This document shows positions 45,967-54,284 of a stretch of DNA of 64,000 nucleotides, piece after piece. The stretch comes from Pseudomonas sp. Fl4BN1 (GTDB lineage Bacteria > Pseudomonadota > Gammaproteobacteria > Pseudomonadales > Pseudomonadaceae), in assembly GCF_009908285.1 (NCBI RefSeq), contig NZ_JAAARM010000003.1, positions 124,001 through 188,000 on the forward strand, written 5' to 3'. A program made the position numbers and the translations under genes. Position 1 is the stretch's first letter. Each line of letters begins with the position of its first letter. Under the pieces are notes generated by a model. It searched no databases, had not been told where the DNA came from, and was given only the letters and a program-made list of their open reading frames with translations.

Positions 45967-46961
45967 GGCGGGGACTGTGGCAGTGAGTTGATCACCGGGT
46001 TGCCGTCGCGATTACGGGTCAGGTACACCGGCAGGACCTTGGGCAGCGAGGTCAGCAGGCTCTTGATCTCCCGGGTGTCGTAGATGCCGCCGACGCGGAT
46101 CTTGCCGGTGTTGCTGTCGGCGACCTGCGCCGGTGTCTCCAGGTAGCGGTTGATCAGCGGCAAGGCCTCGCTGAGGGGCAGGTTGTCCAGTACCAGCTTG
46201 CCGTCACGCCAGGCCAGTGAGCTGTCGTTGCTGTAGGTCTGGCTGATTTGTGGCTCGAAGTCGCCGGCCTTGTAGCGAGCCTGCATGCCGGGCTCCAGGC
46301 GAAAGCCCGCGCCGGGCAGGGCGCTGTTGCTGCTCACCAGCACCGAGCCCTGGAGCAGGGTGACCCGCACCTGGTCCTCGTACATCCAGACGTTGAACCG
46401 GGTGCCGGTCACCTTGACCTGGCCGCTGGCGGCCTTGACCACGAATGGGTGCGTGAGGTCGTGGCTGACCTTGAAGAAGGCTTCGCCTTTCCTCAGGGTG
46501 ACCCGGCGCTGGTCCTTGTAGTTGCTGTAGGTCAGGGCGCTGCCCAAGTTCAGCTCCACCTGGCTGCCGTCGGCCAGGGTCACGCTGCGCATGCTGTCAT
46601 CTGCTTCGAAGCGCTCATAGGACGACGGTAGCCAGCCCAGTTCCCAGCCGCTGTAGGCCGCCAGGGGCAGGGTGCATAGGGCGATCGCCGCAGCCACTCC
46701 GTAGTGTTGCCAGGAGCGCCGAGGGGCCGGCTTGATCACGGGGGTGTCGGTCAGTGTGGAAGGGGGCAGTTGATCGGCCACTTCCCATATTTCACGCATC
46801 GCTTCGTATTCGAAGGCGTGCAGGGGGTCGGCATCATGCCATTGCTGAAAGGCCAGACGTTCTGCATCGCTGCAGTCGGGTTCATGCAAGCGCATGCACC
46901 ATTGCGCCGCAGCTTGGGTGATGGCGTCGTATTCGGCTTCTGAGAGGATCTGTTCGCTCAT
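45957..46961 (-). CDS. FecR-type anti-sigma factor/sigma regulator without an adjacent ECF sigma gene
   Basis: 334 residues. The N-terminal cytoplasmic anti-sigma region (DUF4880-like: AAQWCMRLHEPDCSDAERLAFQQWHDADPLH) is followed by one TM helix at about 88-108. The periplasmic FecR domain comes next (VTLADGSQVELNLGSALTYS, RVTLRKGEAFFKVSHD, GTRFNVW), then a C-terminal region resembling DUF4974 (LVLDNLPLSEALPLINRYL). FecR proteins relay a TonB-receptor signal to an ECF sigma factor, normally encoded just upstream. Here 330 bp of non-coding DNA and a divergent dpkA take that place, and no receptor follows. The nearest iron-related gene is pvdQ, convergent. Confidence 0.9.
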   Translation of the reverse strand: MSEQILSEAEYDAITQAAAQWCMRLHEPDCSDAERLAFQQWHDADPLHAFEYEAMREIWEVADQLPPSTLTDTPVIKPAPRRSWQHYGVAAAIALCTLPLAAYSGWELGWLPSSYERFEADDSMRSVTLADGSQVELNLGSALTYSNYKDQRRVTLRKGEAFFKVSHDLTHPFVVKAASGQVKVTGTRFNVWMYEDQVRVTLLQGSVLVSSNSALPGAGFRLEPGMQARYKAGDFEPQISQTYSNDSSLAWRDGKLVLDNLPLSEALPLINRYLETPAQVADSNTGKIRVGGIYDTREIKSLLTSLPKVLPVYLTRNRDGNPVINSLPQSPPKS

Positions 46962-47291
46962 TGACTCTTCCTGATTTCCGACATTCTACCCTCCGCGGCA
47001 AGCCTTGTAGAACAGCCGTCATGGCTAATGCGCATCAAAGTGAACTTATTTTCATCTGTGGGCCGCTAAAAACACGTTGTGTATCGAAAGTGTCTACAAA
47101 TGGAGGGGGGGATGCGGCGCAATACCCTTCCAGACCACCAGTTATCCGCCTATAAAATCCCCCGCCAAAAACATAAATCTGGCCCCATTTCTGCAAGCCC
47201 CAGCAGATGGTTGACACGCCCTGATCCCGCCGTTGTTTAATCCCCCAGTCACACGCTGTCGCCCCCTCCAATAATTACACTGGAGCTTCAG
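46962..47291. other. Intergenic region between fecR-like gene and dpkA
   Basis: About 330 bp, comparatively AT-rich. No sigma-factor gene or remnant was found on the minus strand. TTGACA at 47211-47216 and TTTAAT at 47236-47241 (spacer 19) could be a weak sigma-70 promoter for dpkA. Confidence 0.45.
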
Positions 47292-48329
47292 ATGTCTGCA
47301 TCATCCCCGGTTATCGAAACTCCCACCGAATACCTCTCGCTGGCAGCACTCGTACAGTTGCTGGAAACCATCTTCCAACGCCATGGTTGCAGCGCCGAAG
47401 TGGCCCGCTGCCTGGCTGAGAACTGCGCAAGTGCCGAGCGCGACGGCGCCCACAGTCATGGCGTGTTCCGCATCCCCGGTTATGTCTCGACCCTCGCCAG
47501 TGGCTGGGTCAACGGCCAGGCGCTGCCGGTGATAGAGGACGTCGCCCCGGCTTTCGTGCGTGTCGACGCGGCCAATGGCTTCGCCCAGCCGGCCCTGGCC
47601 GCCGCCCGCAAACTGCTGGTCAGCAAGGCGCGCAACGCCGGTATCGCGGTGCTGGCGATCCGCAACTCGCACCACTTCGCCGCACTCTGGCCAGACGTCG
47701 AGCCTTTTGCCGAAGAGGGGCTGGTAGCCCTGAGCGTGGTCAACAGCATGACCTGCGTGGTGCCCCACGGCGCCGATCGGCCACTGTTTGGCACCAACCC
47801 GATTGCCTTTGCCGCGCCCCAGGCCCACGGCCAGCCGATTGTCTTCGACCTGGCCACCAGCGCCATCGCCCACGGCGATGTGCAGATCGCCGCGCAAAAG
47901 GGTGAACGCCTGCCCCTGGGCATTGGCGTCGACAGCCTGGGGCAGCCGACCCAGGACCCCAAGGCGATCCTCGAGGGCGGTGCCTTGTTACCGTTTGGCG
48001 GTCATAAAGGTTCGGCGCTTTCGATGATGGTCGAGTTGCTCGCCGCCGCGCTGACCGGAGGCAATTTCTCGTTCGAGTTCGACTGGTCCAACCATCCTGG
48101 GGCCAAGACGCCGTGGACCGGGCAGCTGCTGATTGTCATCGATCCGAGCAAGGCCGCCGGGCAGAGCTTTGCCGAACGCAGCCAGGAGTTGGTGCGGCAG
48201 ATGCACGCCGTGGGACTCAAGCGCTTGCCGGGGGATCGCCGCCATCAGCAGCGTGAGCGCTCGCAGCAGCGTGGGATCGCCATTGCCCTTGAGCAGTTGC
48301 AGCAGTTGCAGGCGTTGGCGCAGGAGTGA
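47292..48329 (+). CDS. dpkA: Delta1-piperideine-2-carboxylate/delta1-pyrroline-2-carboxylate reductase DpkA
   Basis: 345 residues of the malate/L-lactate dehydrogenase (LDH2) family. It reduces cyclic imino acids with NADPH in the D-lysine/L-pipecolate and D-proline routes. Family blocks ERDGAHSHGVFRIPGYVSTL (with the catalytic His), NSHHFAALWPDVEPFAE, FGTNPIAFAAP, LPFGGHKGSALSMMVELLAA and SNHPGAKTPWTGQL are nearly identical to the P. putida DpkA sequence as I recall it. No other lysine-catabolism gene is next to it. Confidence 0.92.
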   Translation: MSASSPVIETPTEYLSLAALVQLLETIFQRHGCSAEVARCLAENCASAERDGAHSHGVFRIPGYVSTLASGWVNGQALPVIEDVAPAFVRVDAANGFAQPALAAARKLLVSKARNAGIAVLAIRNSHHFAALWPDVEPFAEEGLVALSVVNSMTCVVPHGADRPLFGTNPIAFAAPQAHGQPIVFDLATSAIAHGDVQIAAQKGERLPLGIGVDSLGQPTQDPKAILEGGALLPFGGHKGSALSMMVELLAAALTGGNFSFEFDWSNHPGAKTPWTGQLLIVIDPSKAAGQSFAERSQELVRQMHAVGLKRLPGDRRHQQRERSQQRGIAIALEQLQQLQALAQE

Positions 48330-48341
48330 AATGCCAGGCAC

Positions 48342-48377
48342 AAAAAAGGCCAGGCGGCCGCTGGCGCGCCTGGCCTT
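48342..48377 (-). terminator. Intrinsic terminator downstream of the DUF883 gene
   Basis: AAGGCCAGGCG (48346-48356) pairs with CGCCTGGCCTT (48367-48377) around a 10-nt loop. On the minus strand it is followed by TTTT (48345-48342). It also lies 12 bp after the dpkA stop, so it may act in both directions. Confidence 0.8.
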
Positions 48378-48393
48378 GCAGGGGCTGCTCAGG

Positions 48394-48714
48394 TTACGAG
48401 CGACGGCCCAGCAACAGGCCCACCACCAGGCCGAAGCCGGCGGAGATGGCCACGGTCTGCCACGGGTGACCACCAATGTATTGTTCGGTGGCATCCATCA
48501 CCGGCTTGCTGCGTTCACGCACATTGTTCACTGAGTCCAGTGCCTGCTTGAGCTTGAGGCTCACTTGCTGGCGCAGGCTTTCACCTTCTTCGCCAATCAG
48601 GTTGACGCTGTTCTTCAGCAGTTTTTCCGATTCTTCAATCAGCGCCTGCAACTCGCTGAATGCCTGGTCCTTGATTTGATCGTTTTCCGCTTGCGCGGCA
48701 GATTTACGAGCCAT
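48394..48714 (-). CDS. DUF883 family (ElaB/YqjD-like) membrane-anchored protein
   Basis: 106 residues. A long amphipathic helix (about residues 10-85) is followed by a glycine-containing C-terminal TM helix (PWQTVAISAGFGLVVGLLLGRRS), the layout of ElaB/YqjD tail-anchored proteins. In E. coli relatives bind ribosomes at the inner membrane in stationary phase or protect against stress. The ribosome-binding site AAGGAA precedes the ATG. It is monocistronic, with a strong terminator. Confidence 0.88.
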   Translation of the reverse strand: MARKSAAQAENDQIKDQAFSELQALIEESEKLLKNSVNLIGEEGESLRQQVSLKLKQALDSVNNVRERSKPVMDATEQYIGGHPWQTVAISAGFGLVVGLLLGRRS

Positions 48715-48954
48715 GAAGTTTTTCCTTGAAAGTGTGCCTTTGCTGCAGTGTGCAATCAGAGCCGTTGTAGAGCGCCTCCCTTGCGAGTCGAGCGCAGCCT
48801 GCAGCAGCGGTTACAGGTGATGGGGTGACCAGCAATGGAGTCTGGCGCGAGGGCAAAAGTTGCAGCTATTTTGCGTCTTGCTCGTCACCCTGGGGTAAAC
48901 CCGTCAGCCCCTACAGTGTAAGATGTCGGCTATTTTACGCAGCAGGAATTTCCC

Positions 48955-49209
48955 ATGAGTTTCAATCTGGCTGACAAGCCACTGGCCGAGCGTGCCGCCC
49001 TCGAGGATGAGAAGTCCCGCCTGTTCGACCTGTGGCAGAGCAACCTGGGCAAGGCCAAGGGCGAGGCCGCGCGACTGTTCGGCGAGCGCGGCAAGCGCAA
49101 GGGCAAGTGGGCCGAGTGGGTCCGCGCGGAGCTCGACGGCATGTCGCCGCCGGAGTTTTCCAACATGGTGCGCAGTGAAGTCAATCGGCTGATGGCGGCG
49201 AACAAGTAA
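48955..49209 (+). CDS. Small conserved hypothetical protein
   Basis: 84 residues, highly charged and predicted helical (EDEKSRLFDLWQSNLGKAKGEAARLFGERGKRKGKWAEWV). CAGGAA lies 8 nt before the ATG. No domain is recognised; similar short proteins are common in Pseudomonas genomes. The basic RGKRKGK patch could bind nucleic acid. Its last 29 bp overlap the 3' end of the convergent LysR gene. Confidence 0.78.
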   Translation: MSFNLADKPLAERAALEDEKSRLFDLWQSNLGKAKGEAARLFGERGKRKGKWAEWVRAELDGMSPPEFSNMVRSEVNRLMAANK

Positions 49210-50116
49210 GCGCAAAACTCTCGACAATCGCGTCGCGCACTTTCACCAGCAGTGGGTCGATCTGCGGGCTGGTACGCCAGCCCAGTTCAATCGGATAACG
49301 CGGCAGCGCCAGCGGGCAGGGCAGCAGTTGCAGGCCGGTGAACTCGGCGATGCGCCGAGCGGCATGGGCCGGAATGGTCGCCACCGCCTGGCTGCCCTTG
49401 AGCAGAAAGGGCAGTGCGGCAAAGTGTGTGGTCGAGGCGCAGACCTGGCGACTGAGCCCCAGGTTCGCCAGCCCTTCATCGGTGATTCCGATAAACCCTT
49501 GTGATGACACCAGCAGGTGTTCGCGTTCGACAAACTCGTCGAGGCTGATTTGTTGCTGTCCAGGGGCCAGGCTCGCCGGGTCTGCCAGGCACAGGTAGTC
49601 ACCTTCCCCCAGCACCTGGCGGCTGAGCATGCGCTCGGCAAACCCACCGGAGCTGATGGCCAGGTCGACGCTGCGTTGCAACAACGCCTCGGCGACGATC
49701 TGGCTGTGGGTCTGGCGGAAGATCAGCCGCAGTTTGGGTGCCCGCCGGGCTACCGCCTCGATCAGGCGCCGGCCGTAGGCGATCTCGAAATCATCCGACA
49801 GTCCAACCGTCACCGAGCGGCCCTGATAGTCGGCGCTGTCCGGGGCGACCATGGCCAGGCTCTGGCGGCATTTGTTCAGGGCGTCGCTGACCACCGGCTT
49901 CAATTGATTGGCCTTCAGGGTCGGCGCCAGGCCGCGCCCCGTACGCACGAATAATTGATCGTCATACAGAGCCCGCAGGCGGCGCAACGCGGCACTCATG
50001 GCTGATTGGGTGACGCCCAGACGCAAGGCGGCACGGCTGGCGCTGGACTCGTCATGCAGGGCTTCGAAGGCCTTGAGCAGGTTGAGATCGACGCTGGCGA
50101 TATTCATCTGATTCAT
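49181..50116 (-). CDS. LysR family regulator, divergent from nitrilase
   Basis: 311 residues from the ATG at 50116. Alternatives are GTG 50128 and ATG 50107; none has a clear ribosome-binding site. The HTH is DLNLLKAFEALHDESSASRAALRLGVTQSAMSAALRRL; the effector domain follows from about residue 95. The sequence NIASVDLNLLKAFEAL is typical of the NodD/PA0477-like LysR group. It lies 84 bp from the divergent nitrilase gene and is the likely regulator of it. Its 3' end overlaps the convergent small gene at 48955-49209 by 29 bp. Confidence 0.9.
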   Translation of the reverse strand: MNQMNIASVDLNLLKAFEALHDESSASRAALRLGVTQSAMSAALRRLRALYDDQLFVRTGRGLAPTLKANQLKPVVSDALNKCRQSLAMVAPDSADYQGRSVTVGLSDDFEIAYGRRLIEAVARRAPKLRLIFRQTHSQIVAEALLQRSVDLAISSGGFAERMLSRQVLGEGDYLCLADPASLAPGQQQISLDEFVEREHLLVSSQGFIGITDEGLANLGLSRQVCASTTHFAALPFLLKGSQAVATIPAHAARRIAEFTGLQLLPCPLALPRYPIELGWRTSPQIDPLLVKVRDAIVESFALTCSPPSAD

Positions 50117-50200
50117 ATCATTAAGCACTGTATTGGGGTTTATCGATGATTAGCGGCCGCCGCAGAATGCGCAATACCTGATCGTTCGAGGAGTTACGCC

Positions 50201-51121
50201 ATGCCCAAGTCCATCGTCGCTGCCCTGCAAATCGGCTCCTTGCCTGAGGGCAAGGGCGCCACCCTGGAGCAGATCCTGTCTTACGAGGGCGCCATCATCG
50301 ACGCTGGCGCGCAACTGGTGGTGATGCCCGAAGCGCTGCTGGGTGGCTATCCCAAGGGTGAAGGTTTCGGCACTCAGTTGGGTTATCGGCTGCCGGAAGG
50401 CCGCGAGGCCTTTGCCCGTTACTTTGCCAACGCCATCGACGTGCCTGGTGCGGAAACCGAGGCCCTGGCCGGTCTCTCGGCCCGCACCGGGGCCAACCTG
50501 GTGGTGGGGGTGATCGAGCGCAGCGCCAGCACCCTGTACTGCACGGCGCTGTATTTCGACCCGCAGTCGGGGCTGCAGGGCAAGCACCGCAAGTTGATGC
50601 CCACCGGCACCGAGCGGTTGATCTGGGGCCAGGGCGACGGCTCGACCTTGTCGGTGCAGGACACCCAGGTCGGCCGGGTCGGCGCGGTGATCTGCTGGGA
50701 AAACATGATGCCGTTGCTGCGCACGGCGATGTACGCCCAGGGCATCGAGGTCTGGTGCGCGCCGACGGTGGACGAGCGCGAGATGTGGCAGGCGAGCATG
50801 CGTCATATTGCCCATGAGGGCCGTTGTTTTGTGGTCAGCGCCTGCCAGGTGCAGGCTTCACCCCGGGACCTGGGGCTGGAGATTGCCCACTGGCCGGCAG
50901 AGCGGCCGTTGATCGCCGGTGGCAGCGTGATCATCGGGCCCATGGGCGAGGTGCTGGCCGGGCCCTTGGTGGGCCACGCCGGGTTGCTCAGCGCCGAGAT
51001 CGACACCGACGATCTGGTGCGGGCTCGCTATGACTATGACGTGGTCGGTCACTATGCGCGCCCGGATGTGTTTGAACTTAGCGTGGACCTGCAACCTCGT
51101 CCGGGCGTGCGTTTTACCTGA
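50201..51121 (+). CDS. Nitrilase (carbon-nitrogen hydrolase)
   Basis: 306 residues. The catalytic triad Glu44 ([14 protein letters not shown]), Lys131 ([16 protein letters not shown]) and Cys165 ([12 protein letters not shown]) is complete, and WEN after the Cys is typical of true nitrilases, which turn nitriles into carboxylic acid and ammonia. [20 protein letters not shown] marks the nitrilase branch rather than amidases. The exact nitrile (aromatic, arylaceto- or aliphatic) cannot be set. GAGG lies before the ATG. The divergent LysR gene probably controls it. Confidence 0.93.
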   Translation: MPKSIVAALQIGSLPEGKGATLEQILSYEGAIIDAGAQLVVMPEALLGGYPKGEGFGTQLGYRLPEGREAFARYFANAIDVPGAETEALAGLSARTGANLVVGVIERSASTLYCTALYFDPQSGLQGKHRKLMPTGTERLIWGQGDGSTLSVQDTQVGRVGAVICWENMMPLLRTAMYAQGIEVWCAPTVDEREMWQASMRHIAHEGRCFVVSACQVQASPRDLGLEIAHWPAERPLIAGGSVIIGPMGEVLAGPLVGHAGLLSAEIDTDDLVRARYDYDVVGHYARPDVFELSVDLQPRPGVRFT

Positions 51122-51134
51122 GCGGCGCCGCAGC

Positions 51135-51683
51135 TCAACGCCGGCGGCGCCATTCCTCGTGGGTGATCTCCCAGATATCCAGGGGGAAGCGCCCGCCGAC
51201 GAACTCGCCGCTTTCGCTGCGGACCAGGCGCATCCCGCCACGCTCCGAAATCTTCCGCGAGGCCTGGTTCGGCGCGGCCTTGGGCACCCGCATCAGCGGT
51301 TGTTCCAGCACCTCGAACCAATACTCGTCCACCACCTGGCAGGCCTCGCTCATGTAGCCCTGGCCCTGCCACTGCGGGGCCAGCCAGAAACCGCGGTTAT
51401 CGTCGGCTGCCAGCATCAGGCTGATGCTGCCGATCATCTGTTCCGGGGCGCTGCGCAAGCGGATCGTCCAGTGCCATTCCTCGCCCCGGGCCGTGGCCGG
51501 CAAGGCCAGGTCCCGCAGGTAGCACAGGGCGCCATCGGCCGGGTAGGGCCAGGGCACCAGCGCATTCAGGTAGCGCACCACCTGCCACTGCGGGAACAGC
51601 TGTTGTATGGCCTCGGCATCCGCCAGTTCCAGGGGGCGCAGGAGCAAACGCTCGGTGTGCAGGAGTGGGACCTTGTCGATCAT
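51135..51683 (-). CDS. GNAT family N-acetyltransferase (RimJ/RimL-like)
   Basis: 182 residues. TERLLLRPLELADAEAIQQLF at the N-terminus, the WTIRLRSAPEQMIGSISLM strand and the acetyl-CoA loop WLAPQWQGQGYMSEACQVV (Q/R-x-x-G-x-G/A type) identify the RimJ/RimL/SpeG-like group, which acetylates protein N-termini or small amines. The substrate is unknown. The start overlaps the LysR stop (51680-51683), so this gene is co-transcribed with the LysR regulator. Confidence 0.9.
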   Translation of the reverse strand: MIDKVPLLHTERLLLRPLELADAEAIQQLFPQWQVVRYLNALVPWPYPADGALCYLRDLALPATARGEEWHWTIRLRSAPEQMIGSISLMLAADDNRGFWLAPQWQGQGYMSEACQVVDEYWFEVLEQPLMRVPKAAPNQASRKISERGGMRLVRSESGEFVGGRFPLDIWEITHEEWRRRR

Positions 51684-52594
51684 GTCTGGGGTTCCTTGTA
51701 GGGCTTGCCGAGGACCAGCCGCTGGCTGAGAAAATCGACGAAGACCCGTAGTTTTGGCAGCAGGTGGCGACTGCTGGGCCAGAGAATGGAGAACTTGCCG
51801 CGTTCGCTCTGGTAGTCATCGAGCACCGAGACCAGGGAGCCTTCGGCGAGGGCGTTACACACCACGAATTCCGGCACGTAGGCAATGCCCAGGCCCTGGC
51901 TGGCGGCATGGATCAGCGATTCCAGGTTGTTGCTGGTCAGGGCGCTCCCCAACACCAGGGGCGGCGCCGCGTCCGGCAATTGCAGGCGCCATTGCTGCAG
52001 CTGGGTACCGCCGGGGAATTTGTAGCGCAGGCAGGCGTGCTGTTCCAGGTCCCTCGGGGTGTGTGGTGTGCCTCGCTGGGCGAAATAACCGGGGGCGCCG
52101 ATCAGCACGAAACCAAAGGGCCCCAGGCTACGGGACTTGAGTTGCGAGTCCGCCAGTTCGCCGCTGCGAATCACCGCGTCGACACCCTCGGCGATCACGT
52201 CGATCAGCCGGTCGTTGAAGTCCAGGTCCAGCTCGATGTCCGGATAGCGCGCGGAGAACTCCGGAAGAATCGGCAGCAGCATGCGGTAGCCGATGGCCGG
52301 CAGGCTGACCCGCAAGCGGCCACGTGGCGTGTCGCTGATCCGCGCCAATTCGGCTTCTGCCTCTTGTACCTCGTCGACGATGCGCTGGCCGCGCTCGTAG
52401 AACAGCGCGCCCTCATCGGTCAGGCTGATGCGCCGGGTACTGCGGTTCAGCAGGCGCACGCCGAGCCGTTGCTCAAGGCGTGCCAGGGCCTTGCCAACGG
52501 CCGAGGCGGACAGCCCCAGGCGCTCGCCGGCCCCTACCAGGCTGCCGCTCTGGACCACGCTGACAAACACTTGCAAGCCGCTAAGGTTGTCCAT
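51680..52594 (-). CDS. LysR family regulator, divergent from MFS exporter
   Basis: 304 residues. HTH at residues 5-60 (LQVFVSVVQSGSLVGAGERLGLSASAVGKALARLEQRLG), with the LLNRSTRRISLTDEG wing; the effector domain starts near 90. This is the CrgA/DsdC-like group that often controls a divergent exporter or oxidoreductase. The MFS gene begins 127 bp away on the other strand. The downstream GNAT gene overlaps by 4 bp. Confidence 0.92.
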   Translation of the reverse strand: MDNLSGLQVFVSVVQSGSLVGAGERLGLSASAVGKALARLEQRLGVRLLNRSTRRISLTDEGALFYERGQRIVDEVQEAEAELARISDTPRGRLRVSLPAIGYRMLLPILPEFSARYPDIELDLDFNDRLIDVIAEGVDAVIRSGELADSQLKSRSLGPFGFVLIGAPGYFAQRGTPHTPRDLEQHACLRYKFPGGTQLQQWRLQLPDAAPPLVLGSALTSNNLESLIHAASQGLGIAYVPEFVVCNALAEGSLVSVLDDYQSERGKFSILWPSSRHLLPKLRVFVDFLSQRLVLGKPYKEPQT

Positions 52595-52721
52595 CGCTCA
52601 CCTCGACTAAAGCGTTTTTGTCCGTAAAGACCGGAAGAATGCCCTGTTTTTTGCCTATTGCGGCATACCTACCATGGATTTTTCTTCAAGCAACCCTGGC
52701 TACCAGGGCTGAGAGGTGTGA

Positions 52722-54284
52722 ATGAATCCTGAATTCGACTTGACCCAGGGGCCCCTGGCCCCGACCCGCGAACCGCTGGCCTACGGCGTGCTGGCGGCGG
52801 TGTGCCTGGCGGCGCTGATGCTGCCTCTGACCTTTGTCGGAGTGGCGGTGGCGACCCCGGCCATTGGCCGCGAACTGGGAGGCAGTCCCCTGGCCCTGAG
52901 CTGGACCACCAACGCCTTCATGCTGACGTTCGGCAGTGTGTTGATGGCGGCCGGGACCCTGGCCGACGAGTTCGGCCGCAAACGCCTGTTCAGCCTCGGC
53001 GTGGCGCTGTTCGGCCTGACCTCCCTGGCCCTGGTGTTCGTGCCGTCGCTGCTGTGGCTGAATCTGCTGCGCGGGGTTCAGGGGCTGGCCGGCGCTGCTG
53101 CCCTGGCCGGAGGTTCGGCGGCCCTGGCCCAAGCCTTCGACGGGCCTGGACGAACCCGGGCCTTCAGCTTGTTGGGCACCACCTTCGGCGTCGGCCTGGC
53201 GTTCGGGCCGATCCTCGCCGGGGTCCTGGTCGAGCATGCCGGCTGGCGCGGGATTTTCCTTTCCGGCGCACTGATCGGCGGCCTGTCCCTGGGCTTTGGC
53301 GTGCCGCGCATGCTGGAGTCCACGGACCCCGAAGCCCGGGGTGTGGATTGGCCCGGCACCTTGAGCTTCACCCTGGCCCTGGTGCTGCTGACCTGGGGCA
53401 TCCTGCAGGCGCCGCAAAGTGGCTGGAGCAGTCCCTGGGTCGTGCTGTTGCTGCTGGGTGCGCTGCTGGCCCTGTGGCTGTTCATTGTCGTCGAGCGCCG
53501 GGCGGCGCGGCCGATGCTCGACCTGTCACTGTTTCGCTACGCGCGCTTTGTCGGGGTGCAGGTGCTGCCCATCGCCACGTGTTACTGCTACGTGGTGTTG
53601 CTGATCCTGCTGCCGATCCGCTTTATCGGCGTCGAGGGCTACAGCGCGATCGACGCCGGGATGCTGATGATCGCCTTGTCTGCACCGATGCTGGTGGTGC
53701 CGTTCGCCGCGGGCTGGCTCCACCGCTGGTTCAGTGCCGGCAACCTGTCGAGCCTGGGCTTGGTGGTGGCCGCTGGCGGGTTGTTCTGGCTCAGCCGGGT
53801 GGGGCCAGGCCAGGCGCCTATCGAGCGGGTTTGGCCGTTGCTGGTGATCGGTCTGGGCAGCGGCCTGCCCTGGGGCTTGATGGACGGGTTGTCGGTGAGC
53901 GTGGTGCCCAAGGAGCGGGCGGGCATGGCCAGCGGCATCTTCAGCACCACCCGGGTCGCCGGCGAAGGCATTGCCCTGGCCTTGGTGGTGGCGCTGCTGG
54001 CGGGCCTGGTCCAGCACGCCTTGGGCACTGTGGCAGGGCCGGCGGAGTCAGTGATGCTCGCGGCCCGGCAACTGGCCGGAGGTGACTTGGCGGCCAGCGT
54101 CGCATCCTTGCCGGCGTTGCAACCGCAAGCGCTGCAGCAGGCATATGCCGAGGCATTCAGCCAGCTGTTGCAGGTGTTGATGATCATTACCCTGCTGGCG
54201 GCGGCAGTGGTCCGGGTGGCGCTGCATGAGCCACGCCACCCAGGGCCGAGGTCGACTGATCAGCGGAACTCGAAAAACTCGTAG
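52722..54284 (+). CDS. MFS transporter, DHA2 (14-TM) drug:H+ antiporter type
   Basis: 520 residues with about 14 hydrophobic segments. Motif A-like region LADEFGRKRLFSLG is between TM2 and TM3; motif C-like GLAFGPILAGVLVEHAGWR is in TM5. This is the EmrB/QacA-type length and layout. GAGAGGTG lies before the ATG. The divergent LysR gene suggests substrate-induced export. The last 25 bp overlap the 3' end of the convergent flavocytochrome gene. Confidence 0.92.
   Translation: MNPEFDLTQGPLAPTREPLAYGVLAAVCLAALMLPLTFVGVAVATPAIGRELGGSPLALSWTTNAFMLTFGSVLMAAGTLADEFGRKRLFSLGVALFGLTSLALVFVPSLLWLNLLRGVQGLAGAAALAGGSAALAQAFDGPGRTRAFSLLGTTFGVGLAFGPILAGVLVEHAGWRGIFLSGALIGGLSLGFGVPRMLESTDPEARGVDWPGTLSFTLALVLLTWGILQAPQSGWSSPWVVLLLLGALLALWLFIVVERRAARPMLDLSLFRYARFVGVQVLPIATCYCYVVLLILLPIRFIGVEGYSAIDAGMLMIALSAPMLVVPFAAGWLHRWFSAGNLSSLGLVVAAGGLFWLSRVGPGQAPIERVWPLLVIGLGSGLPWGLMDGLSVSVVPKERAGMASGIFSTTRVAGEGIALALVVALLAGLVQHALGTVAGPAESVMLAARQLAGGDLAASVASLPALQPQALQQAYAEAFSQLLQVLMIITLLAAAVVRVALHEPRHPGPRSTDQRNSKNS

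Noticed and set aside
47035..47271. Search for a sigma-factor remnant upstream of the fecR-like gene
   Set aside because: The only minus-strand frame here (78 codons) shows no sigma-70 region 2 or 4 features.
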